Both the position numbers and the translations under genes were made by a program. A DNA stretch of 52,472 nucleotides from Edaphobacter aggregans. Lineage in GTDB: Bacteria > Acidobacteriota > Terriglobia > Terriglobales > Acidobacteriaceae. The stretch is from assembly GCA_022736715.1 (NCBI GenBank), contig DZDJ01000017.1, forward strand, positions 4,823-57,294, in the 5' to 3' direction. Shown here one piece after another: positions 45,654 through 52,472 of the stretch. Below the pieces are notes generated by a model that was given only the letters and a program-made list of their open reading frames with translations, was not told where the DNA came from and did no database searches. Numbering within the stretch: the stretch's first letter is position 1; every line of letters begins with the position of its first letter.

Positions 45654-48600
45654 CTACCAATTGATCCGAACCGCGAATTGCATGACGCGGGGATCAGCCG
45701 AGAGCGAAGTGATGGCACCGGCGCTGCTGTTACTGACGTTGCCGCTGGGCTGCCCAAAGACAGGATGGTTAGCGACATTGAAGACTTCCCAGCGAAGTTC
45801 CGTGTTGACGCTGCTTGTGAATGCAATGTTCCTGTAGAGAGCGAAATCGAAGAGTTGGGTTCGTGGCCCAACCAGCGTGTTGCGGCCCACGTTGCCGATA
45901 TTGTATTGACCGGGATCAGCGAACGGAGTGGTGAGGCCGGAAGAAGCACCCCCGCAATTGGTGTTGCTGGAGTCGTAAAACCAGCAACTCGTCTTCCTGA
46001 GGTAGTGCACCGGGGCGACTTGATTGGGCGGAGCTACGGCGAATCCGTAGGCATCGAGCAAGGGGTTTTCGCTGGACCATGCGGCCTGAAACGGATGACC
46101 GGAGTAGAAGGTGTAGACGCCGGAAGTGGTCCAATTGCTGAGCACCCAGGAGGCAGGTCCGGACTGGAACATGGCCTTTCCGGTGCCGAAGGGGAGCTGG
46201 TACACATAGTTTGCGGAGATGCGATGACGGACGTCGAAATCGCTGTTGCCATACCATGCGGAAGGGTTACGCCCATTTGGTGCGCCACCGGAGTTGCTCT
46301 CCAATTCTTCCGGCGCATTGTCGAGGGAGTGCGAATAGGTGTAGGCAGCACTTACGCTGAGACCGTTATGTAAGGCGCGAGTGAGGCTGGCCTGGAGTCC
46401 GTGATAATTGCCGAAGCCGACTGCATCGAGGTACTCGATCTGGCCGAAGTTGGCGTAGGGCGTGGTGCCGCTTGGAGCAGAGGCGCTGGTCACCACGTGA
46501 TTGCCTGAGATCTCAACCTGGTTGTAGTCGCGGAGGACGTCGATGTTGGCGGAGTGGGTGCCGACGTAATCCATCTCTGCCAGCCAGGCCGAGGTGAGTT
46601 GACGCTGGACTCCAACGCTCCACTGCTGAACCGTTGGAGTGGGGATGTTGGGGTTGACAGCACGAATGTGAAAGTTCTGAAGTTGGGTGAGATTAATCGT
46701 GGTGGGATCGAGGAAGTTGGAGGGGAAGCCGACCGCAGGCGTGAGCACGGGCGCAACGTTGCTGGCTATGGTTTTGTTGATCAGATTCGGGGGATTGAGT
46801 GCGAGTTGATTTTCGCTGCCGATGCGCTCCAGGGAAGTGTAGTAGATGCCGAAACCGCCGTGCAGCACGGTCTTGTCATCCAGGCCGTAGGAGATGCCAA
46901 AGCGCGGAGCAAAGTTGGTGGTGTTGGGATTGACCAGAGCACGGTCGCTAAGGGAACCCGCCTTTGCGAGAACCAGCGATCCGGCGCCGGTTGGATTGAA
47001 GTTCGCCATCCGGTTTTGGCCTTCGACCGCGGGCGCGGCAAAGTCATAACGAAGCCCAAGGTTGAGGGTCACCTTTGGGCTCACCTTCCAGTCGTCTTCC
47101 ACAAAGCCAGAGGCCATCCAGAGGCGCTGGTCAACGAAGAATACGTTCGTCAGTTGGGTGTACTGAGTGGCGCCGAGCAAACCGTCGGCGTACGAGAGGC
47201 CACCAGTAAAGATGCCGGTGAAGTTGAGATCGCCGCGAGTGCCGGGCTCATCCTGGAAAATGTTGCGCATGGGGAGAAAGGTGGTAGCGCCGAATTTCAG
47301 GTTGTGCTTTCCAAGCGTCCAGGAGAGCGTGTCGTTGTACTGGTAGAGCATCGGGACCTGCTTCTTGGGAAGATAGTCTGGGGAGCCGAGGAAGGTCTTG
47401 TTGCTGAATTGTGTCAGAGGCACACCACCGCCAATCGCTGGATTGTCCGGGATTCCAGGAATGAAGCTGCCAGCCAACTGCGGCAGGCTGAAGGACTGTT
47501 GCTGCGCATAGGAGTAGTCGCGCACCCAGCCGAAGCGGAAGTCATTGACCATCGTCGGCTTGATGATGTGCGTCCACCCGATGACTACGCTGGCACCCTT
47601 GAGAATCTGGTTGCCCCAGGCTGAGGTCGCGGTGCCGTCTGCTAGTCCTCCAAAGTAGCCGGGAATATCACGCGTGCGATTGAAGTAGTTGAAGCGCGTA
47701 AAGATTGTGTCGGCTGACGAAGGCGTCCAGTCGACGCGAGCATCGTAGCTGCCGTTGAAGTCCGTCAACGCCCCGGTGCGGGAGTAGTTATTGAGCTCCG
47801 GGTAGGTAGCCCCCCCGTTCTTGAAATTGGGTTCGGGAAACAGCGCCATCAGCTTGCTGACTGCTGTGTCGATACGATCAGAAGGGATCTTGTTGTCCGA
47901 AAATGCGGTGCAGCCACTTTTCACGTTGTAGGGTGTGGCACATGTCAGCGGATCATAGACTGTGGGATAGGGAGCAACGCCATGGGCCGCGGCAGCAGTG
48001 GGACTGAAGTCGCCAATACGTTCATTGTCGAGCGGAACGGTGAATATACGAGAAACGCCCTGCTTGACCCGGGTAGCTTCGTAGTTGAAGAAGAAGAACA
48101 GGTGGTTCCGCACGATGGGGCCACCGATGCTGCCGCCGAACTGGTTCTGATTGTCCTCGGCCTTTTTGGCCTGCGACTGCTTGGAGAAGTAATCGAAGGC
48201 ATCGAAATACTGATTGCGGACATACTCATACGCAGTGCCGTGAAACCTGTTGGTTCCGCTGCGGGTGTTGACCGACACCACGGCTCCAGGAGCGCGCCCA
48301 TACTCTGCGGAGTAGGGGTTGGTGATGACATTGAACTCGGCGATGACGTCGACGGAAGGATGGGCAGCCTCGGTGCTCAGTTCCTGCACATTTTCAGAGA
48401 AGGTGTTGTTGTCGATGCCATCGAGAATAAAGTTGTTCTGCAAGGAGTGCACGCCATTGACATTGAAGTCGCCGGTGCGGCCCGCCGACGTTGAGCCGCC
48501 TTGATTGGTATAGCGGTTGATCTGTACCCCGGGAACGGTGCGGAGCAGATCGTCCCAGTTGCGGAGGAAGAGCGGGGTGCTCGCAATGATGTCAGAGGTG

Positions 48601-49109
48601 ATAACCGTGCTGATTGAAGCGTCGTCGCGCGACAAGCCGGAGCCAGGGCCTACCACCACAACGGTGTTGCGGGCGGCTCCTACCTTCAACTGAAAGTCGC
48701 GGCGCAGATGCACGCCAACTTTGATTGTTGCCAATTCCCTGAGAGTTGAGAAGCCGGTCGCAGAGACCGTAACCGTGTAGGCGCCGATGGGCAAGTCAGG
48801 GAAGATATAGTTCCCATCGGTTCCGCTCTGGACGGTGCGGGAATAGCCCGTACTCGCAGAGGTTACTGTGAGGGTAGCGCCCCGCACGATGGCTCCGGAT
48901 GGATCGGTCAAGAGGCCACTGAGGTTTCCGGTGTTCACCTGGGCCAGGGCACCGAGGGGAAGAAGCAGCAGCGCGAGCAGGCAGCACACGATCGAAAATG
49001 AAAGCAGAAGGTTTATGCTGCGCGTTACTGCCTTGAGTCTGCAAGAGAGTTTTTGCTGAACAGATGGATTGGTTTGGGGTCTTTGGTGAACAGATGGATT
49101 GGTTTGCAT
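45654..49109 (-). CDS. large Oar-type TonB-dependent receptor
   Basis: A 1151-residue outer-membrane protein: an unusual polar N-terminus with the repeat QTNPSV, a leader helix (about 30-55), a CnaB/carboxypeptidase-regulatory domain (about 60-145), a plug (about 160-290) with SAEYGRAPGAVV, and a long barrel ending in FAVRINW. Size and layout match the Oar-like family greatly expanded in Acidobacteriota, usually tied to polymer or organic-ligand uptake. The ATG at 49109 has AGGAG eight bases before it. With this start the leader is preceded by about 25 charged or polar residues, longer than usual. Confidence 0.9.
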   Translation of the reverse strand: MQTNPSVHQRPQTNPSVQQKLSCRLKAVTRSINLLLSFSIVCCLLALLLLPLGALAQVNTGNLSGLLTDPSGAIVRGATLTVTSASTGYSRTVQSGTDGNYIFPDLPIGAYTVTVSATGFSTLRELATIKVGVHLRRDFQLKVGAARNTVVVVGPGSGLSRDDASISTVITSDIIASTPLFLRNWDDLLRTVPGVQINRYTNQGGSTSAGRTGDFNVNGVHSLQNNFILDGIDNNTFSENVQELSTEAAHPSVDVIAEFNVITNPYSAEYGRAPGAVVSVNTRSGTNRFHGTAYEYVRNQYFDAFDYFSKQSQAKKAEDNQNQFGGSIGGPIVRNHLFFFFNYEATRVKQGVSRIFTVPLDNERIGDFSPTAAAAHGVAPYPTVYDPLTCATPYNVKSGCTAFSDNKIPSDRIDTAVSKLMALFPEPNFKNGGATYPELNNYSRTGALTDFNGSYDARVDWTPSSADTIFTRFNYFNRTRDIPGYFGGLADGTATSAWGNQILKGASVVIGWTHIIKPTMVNDFRFGWVRDYSYAQQQSFSLPQLAGSFIPGIPDNPAIGGGVPLTQFSNKTFLGSPDYLPKKQVPMLYQYNDTLSWTLGKHNLKFGATTFLPMRNIFQDEPGTRGDLNFTGIFTGGLSYADGLLGATQYTQLTNVFFVDQRLWMASGFVEDDWKVSPKVTLNLGLRYDFAAPAVEGQNRMANFNPTGAGSLVLAKAGSLSDRALVNPNTTNFAPRFGISYGLDDKTVLHGGFGIYYTSLERIGSENQLALNPPNLINKTIASNVAPVLTPAVGFPSNFLDPTTINLTQLQNFHIRAVNPNIPTPTVQQWSVGVQRQLTSAWLAEMDYVGTHSANIDVLRDYNQVEISGNHVVTSASAPSGTTPYANFGQIEYLDAVGFGNYHGLQASLTRALHNGLSVSAAYTYSHSLDNAPEELESNSGGAPNGRNPSAWYGNSDFDVRHRISANYVYQLPFGTGKAMFQSGPASWVLSNWTTSGVYTFYSGHPFQAAWSSENPLLDAYGFAVAPPNQVAPVHYLRKTSCWFYDSSNTNCGGASSGLTTPFADPGQYNIGNVGRNTLVGPRTQLFDFALYRNIAFTSSVNTELRWEVFNVANHPVFGQPSGNVSNSSAGAITSLSADPRVMQFAVRINW
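49057..49105. repeat. 19-bp direct repeat, 30-bp period, in the receptor N-terminus
   Basis: Positions 49057-49075 and 49087-49105 are identical and encode the QTNPSV repeat at the start of the receptor. This lengthens the N-terminal part of the signal peptide. Confidence 0.8.
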
Positions 49110-49122
49110 AATGGCGCTCCTG

Positions 49123-49146
49123 CAGAGCCTCCTCAAGGGCGCTCTG
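49123..49146 (-). promoter_or_regulatory. short leader hairpin of the Oar-type receptor gene
   Basis: CAGAGC (49123-49128) pairs with GCTCTG (49141-49146) around a 12-nt loop that includes the AGG-rich ribosome-binding area. It is a possible translational control element. Confidence 0.25.
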
Positions 49147-49205
49147 CTAGGCATAGGATTGGCTTCCCCGCGTCCCGGCAAAAGTATTTGCACGGCCGCA
49201 ACGCG

Positions 49206-49233
49206 TGTATACCCCTGTGTATAGAGCTGCCAA
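49206..49233 (-). promoter_or_regulatory. sigma70-like promoter of the receptor-PHP-PLC operon
   Basis: On the minus strand, TTGGCA (49228-49233) is followed after 16 bp by TATACA (49206-49211). Each matches consensus in five of six positions. The leader would be about 90 nt. Confidence 0.5.
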
Positions 49234-49437
49234 AAATATAGATTCCATGATGGATAGAGGGGTTGTGAATTGTCAGTAAAACATTCGGGACAGTGGTCGT
49301 TCCGGGGTTGTATTCACGTAGGGTTTACATGGCAACATTAATCTCACAAGATAAACACCCCATCGCTTCCCGCGCCGCCGATTCGTTTCGGCCGCACAAT
49401 GCCAGGACATCGCAGATTTAATTCATGGAGTTTGAAG

Positions 49438-50826
49438 ATGATCAGCGGACGACACAATACTTCTCCCTTAGAGTCACCGGCTTTACAAATTGAGGACGGC
49501 GAACATTGGCAACTTGTGCTGCGTATTGTCGCGAGCCGGCGCTTCCTGCGGGCGCCCCTGCTTTCGCGCTTTCTCCTGCACGTCTGCTCGGAGACGCTCC
49601 AGGGTCGCCAAGACGAGATCAGTGAATACCAGATTGGGGTACAGGCCTTTGGCCGGCCACGAAGCTATCGCACGATAGAAGACAATATTGTGCGCAACTA
49701 CGCACGGCAGTTACGCAGACGGCTGGCCGAATACTTTGCCGATGATGGCAAAGACGAACTCTACCGCATTGAGATACCTGTGGGCGGCTACATTCCGGTA
49801 TTTGCGGTGCAGCAAGGACACTGTCGGACCGATGAGATACTTCATGAGATTCATCCAGTCCAGGAGACAGCGATCGAAGCCAGCACCATCAAGTCGGCGT
49901 TTGCCGAGGCCCCAGCCAAGGCGTCCGAGGCACACCCTCGGCCGCACTCCGTGAGTCAGCGCCGTCCGGTAAGGATTGCGCTGCTGTTTGTATATTTCTT
50001 GGTACTGGTTGGAGTCACAGCTGCCGCATTGCTACACGTTCGACTCGTCCGAGCCACACTGCAACCAACATCCATATTGTGGGCGTCTCTGTTTCGATCT
50101 CCGCTGAACACGTTTGTGGTCCCGGCTGATAGTGGATTCAACCTTCTTGAGGATCTCTCCAGAAAGCGGGTCCTTCTTGGAAGCTATGTCAAGGGAGATT
50201 ATCTGGGCCTGCCGTTGCCTGTCATGGATGAACACAGCCAAGCCGACCTGCGGTCACAGGAGTTCACCAGCTTTGTTGACCTACAAGTGGTCTCCGCGAT
50301 CTCGCGACTGCCGGAAGTAGATCCGCAACGCCTATTCATTCGTTTTCCACGCAATCTCCGCATGGATGATCTGAAAACGGGGAATGTCATTTTGATTGGA
50401 TCGATCGGAAGCAACCCCTGGGCAGAGCTGGCGCAGCGTAACCTGAACTTCCGGATCGACTACAGCACCAAAATGCAAAAAGCCTGGGTGGAAAACTACA
50501 GTCCCAGGGCGGGCGAGGCGAAACACTACGATAGCCTATGGACGGAGCCCTCCCATCCTACCTATGCCGTCATCGCTTACCAGCCCAACCTTTCCGGGGC
50601 AGGCCACATTCTTTTAATTGAGGGCCTCGACGTGGCCGGAACCCAGGCTGCTGCTGACGCGCTGTTGCACGGTGAAACGCTGATGCCTGTGCTGCGCGCA
50701 GCCATGCAACCCAACGGCGAGCTGCGTTCCTTTGAAGTGCTGCTGCAATCCACGAGCATCGAATCCAACGCCGCCACTACGCAAGTTGTGGCATCTCGTA
50801 TTGGGGAAAACGAAAGTCATCTGTGA
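49438..50826 (+). CDS. membrane-anchored DNA-binding-like regulator
   Basis: A 462-residue protein. Residues about 20-125 form a basic winged-helix-like domain with EYQIGVQAFGRP, EDNIVRNYARQLRRRL and IEIPVGGYIPVF. A linker follows, one membrane helix (about 178-200), then an extracytoplasmic domain of about 260 residues with no named family. The layout is like CadC-type one-component regulators: a ligand is sensed outside and DNA bound inside. It is divergent from the receptor operon, so control of that operon is likely (inference). The ATG at 49438 is chosen because GGAG lies seven bases before it. Confidence 0.78.
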   Translation: MISGRHNTSPLESPALQIEDGEHWQLVLRIVASRRFLRAPLLSRFLLHVCSETLQGRQDEISEYQIGVQAFGRPRSYRTIEDNIVRNYARQLRRRLAEYFADDGKDELYRIEIPVGGYIPVFAVQQGHCRTDEILHEIHPVQETAIEASTIKSAFAEAPAKASEAHPRPHSVSQRRPVRIALLFVYFLVLVGVTAAALLHVRLVRATLQPTSILWASLFRSPLNTFVVPADSGFNLLEDLSRKRVLLGSYVKGDYLGLPLPVMDEHSQADLRSQEFTSFVDLQVVSAISRLPEVDPQRLFIRFPRNLRMDDLKTGNVILIGSIGSNPWAELAQRNLNFRIDYSTKMQKAWVENYSPRAGEAKHYDSLWTEPSHPTYAVIAYQPNLSGAGHILLIEGLDVAGTQAAADALLHGETLMPVLRAAMQPNGELRSFEVLLQSTSIESNAATTQVVASRIGENESHL

Positions 50827-51030
50827 CCATAACTGGATTGACTGATCGTTTCTTCGTCATTTCTGGAAAAGGCGCAGGAGGAAGTGGCGCAATGACTCAT
50901 CTACGCGCAGGCTCATGACGCGCATCCTGTTGCCGTCACTGAGTCGCGCCAGCGGAGGTGGATGTGTAGGTGTGGAGCATGAGCGCCAACCTCCGGTAAA
51001 GAGGTTACCTCTGTTTGGTGGCGCAAAGTT

Positions 51031-51073
51031 GGTACAGTCCGTCCGTACCGCTTATAAGTCTATGATTTATAAG
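51031..51073. other. two adjacent hairpins between the regulator and tRNA-Phe genes
   Basis: GGTAC (51031-51035) pairs with GTACC (51045-51049), and CTTATAA (51051-51057) with TTATAAG (51067-51073). A third small palindrome lies at 51000-51012. They may serve as terminators for the convergent regulator and tRNA-Phe transcripts. Confidence 0.4.
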
Positions 51074-51082
51074 TAAATAAAA

Positions 51083-51157
51083 TGGTGGCCAGAGACGGGA
51101 TCGAACCGCCGACGCCGGCCTTTTCAGGGCCGCGCTCTACCACTGAGCTATCTGGCC
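51083..51157 (-). tRNA. tRNA-Phe (anticodon GAA)
   Basis: A 75-nt cloverleaf read on the minus strand: acceptor GGCCAGA/TCTGGCC, D-arm GCTC/GAGC, anticodon stem CGGCC/GGCCG with loop CTGAAAA, a normal T-arm with GTTCGAT, and encoded CCA. Confidence 0.97.
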
Positions 51158-51374
51158 TTGGATGGGATGCCTTTTCCGGAATTACCAAGATCTCCGGGGC
51201 TTATTGCATCGTTTATGCGCCACTGCTGCGGCGAATCTGTTGACAGGCTGCTGGGCAAATATAAAAAACAAGCCGACAACTTTCGTATGCAATTTTTTCC
51301 AGTATAGCAACGCTTGCGAACTTCGCCAAGTTCTTTGAACCCGCGTTCTTTGGATCCGCGAATATCAAGGCAGT

Positions 51375-51917
51375 CTACTCGTCGTAGTGGAGCAGGCTGT
51401 AAACGTCGTAATCCGGAAAGCGTTCGCGGCCTTTGAGGAAGTCGAGTTCCACGGCAAAGCCGAGGCCGGCAATCTGGCCGCCGAGCTGGCGCACCAGTTC
51501 GATGGTGGCCTGCATGGTGCCGCCTGTGGCCAGCAGATCGTCCACAATCACAACGCGCTGGCCGGGCTCAATGGCATCCAGGTGGATTTCCAGGGTGTCC
51601 GTGCCGTATTCCAGGTCGTAGCTGACGCGGGCCGTCCTGGACGGCAGTTTTTTGGGCTTGCGCACGGGCACAAATCCGGCATTCAGGCGATAGGCCAGCG
51701 CCGGGCCAAAGATGAAGCCGCGCGCCTCAATACCCAACACGAGGTCCACCTCTTTTTCAATGTAGTACGCGGCAAAGGCGTCAATCATCTGCGCGAAGCC
51801 GGTTTTGTTCTTCAGCAGCGTGGTGATGTCGTAAAACAGGATTCCGGGCTTGGGGAAATCGGGTACGGTGCGGATGAGCTGCTTCAGCGGCTCGCAATCA
51901 ATCTTTCTAACGGACAT
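51375..51917 (-). CDS. apt: adenine phosphoribosyltransferase
   Basis: A 180-residue type-I phosphoribosyltransferase that salvages adenine with PRPP. It shows the opening [31 protein letters not shown] before the flexible loop, and the PRPP motif [13 protein letters not shown]. The start codon directly follows the TAG of the acylphosphatase gene, so the two are cotranscribed. Length is typical. Confidence 0.96.
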   Translation of the reverse strand: MSVRKIDCEPLKQLIRTVPDFPKPGILFYDITTLLKNKTGFAQMIDAFAAYYIEKEVDLVLGIEARGFIFGPALAYRLNAGFVPVRKPKKLPSRTARVSYDLEYGTDTLEIHLDAIEPGQRVVIVDDLLATGGTMQATIELVRQLGGQIAGLGFAVELDFLKGRERFPDYDVYSLLHYDE

Positions 51918-52208
51918 CTACCATGCTCCTTCAATCTGAAATGGGCCCAGGTTTTCGCCTTCGCTTTCCACCAGTTGGTGCTCAACCACACCATCCACGC
52001 GGCTGCCGCGCGATCCGCGATGCAGCGCGGACTTCAACAGCGCAATCTGGCTGGCTTCGCCTGCCACCACTACTTCCACGTGGCCGTCGTCGGTGTTGCG
52101 CACCCAGCCGCGCAGGCCGCCAATGGTGGCCGCCTCCCGATGGACGAACCAGCGGAAGCCAACCCCCTGCACACGGCCCTGGACGAGATAGTGACGGACG
52201 GAAGTCAT
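51918..52208 (-). CDS. acyP: acylphosphatase
   Basis: A 96-residue enzyme hydrolysing carboxyl-phosphate bonds such as acetyl phosphate. The catalytic Arg is in VQGRVQGVGFRWFV and the Asn in LRGWVRNTDDGHVEV. The ATG at 52208 gives the normal family length; the frame is open 28 codons further but without likeness. It abuts apt with no spacer. Confidence 0.93.
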   Translation of the reverse strand: MTSVRHYLVQGRVQGVGFRWFVHREAATIGGLRGWVRNTDDGHVEVVVAGEASQIALLKSALHRGSRGSRVDGVVEHQLVESEGENLGPFQIEGAW

Positions 52209-52413
52209 CGGATTGCGGAGGCCCTCCGGCTCCAGCTTGCAGTCTCGCAGATGGTTGCTGTGGAAGGCAATACGCAGTAGAGCTGAATTCACTCGACGCG
52301 GTGGCAGCTTCCCTGGAATCGCAGAAGGGAGGATTGCTCGTTTTCCCCGCCGTTTCCGGGAGAGACAACATCTAAAATAAAGAAGGAAGTTCAGTCAGCG
52401 AAAGGATGTATGG

Positions 52414-52472
52414 ATGCAGACACGGCAGCTTGGCAACTCGGATTTACAGATTACGCCGATCGGCTTTGGCGC
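52414..52472 (+). CDS. aldo/keto reductase, 5' end only
   Basis: Only the first 19 codons are in the window: MQTRQLGNSDLQITPIGFG, the standard beginning of an aldo/keto reductase of the AKR11/13-like group. AAAGGA lies eight bases before the ATG. The rest continues beyond the window. Confidence 0.8.
   Translation, partial: MQTRQLGNSDLQITPIGFG

Larger units (their letters stand above)
49110..49437. other. 328-bp divergent spacer between receptor and regulator
   Basis: It carries the receptor promoter and leader hairpin on the minus side. No clear promoter for the regulator gene and no extra gene was found. Binding sites for the adjacent regulator would be expected here. Confidence 0.5.

Overview
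The window looks like chromosomal DNA of an Acidobacteriota species, probably near Acidobacteriaceae/Terriglobia. This is inferred from content: two Oar-type TonB-dependent receptors with an N-terminal carboxypeptidase-regulatory-like domain, a membrane-anchored regulator beside one of them, an M13 peptidase, a LamG-bearing GH2 enzyme, BshA for bacillithiol, and moderately high GC with local low-GC patches. No rRNA, CRISPR array, complete transposon or prophage is visible.

Region by region. 0-5 kb: an ECF sigma factor with a soluble zinc anti-sigma factor and a small membrane protein (minus strand), then a CuA-type cupredoxin lipoprotein, a TPR lytic transglycosylase and a small Cys-rich protein. 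5-8.6 kb: a secreted LamG-GH2 glycosidase. 8.7-12.8 kb: a putative copper locus (small Met/His/Cys-rich exported protein, TonB receptor, CusF-SCO1 fusion lipoprotein, small membrane protein). 12.9-23.7 kb: an ABC exporter, oligopeptidase B, two tandem low-GC acyltransferases (the second broken by a one-base deletion), FetAB-like metal exporter, TPM and LemA proteins, and an RsbW/RsbV-like pair. 23.8-32.4 kb: M13 peptidase, a soluble MgtE_N-CBS protein, a low-GC cassette of glycosyltransferase, GMC oxidoreductase and aldo/keto reductase, then an Nramp-superfamily transporter whose metal-site motifs are not the canonical ones.

32.5-36.2 kb: a glycolytic block read on the minus strand (gap, a RidA-like gene, pgk, tpiA). 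36.4-42.5 kb: P-loop kinase, an osmoprotectant-binding-protein remnant, DinB protein, ribA, an orphan LytS-type histidine kinase, and bshA with a ChbG/HpnK-type deacetylase just upstream. 42.5-51.2 kb: an accessory block bounded by tRNA-Val(TAC) and tRNA-Phe(GAA), holding a large TonB receptor, a PHP-type metallohydrolase and a PLC-like phosphodiesterase in one apparent operon, with a divergent membrane-anchored regulator. 51.4-52.5 kb: apt, acylphosphatase and the start of an aldo/keto reductase.

The most promising candidate systems are (i) the free-standing MgtE_N-CBS sensor near an NRMT-like Nramp transporter, (ii) the copper receptor/SCO cluster, and (iii) the receptor-PHP-PLC-regulator locus. 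All functional links are inferences from sequence and gene order. No database search was run.
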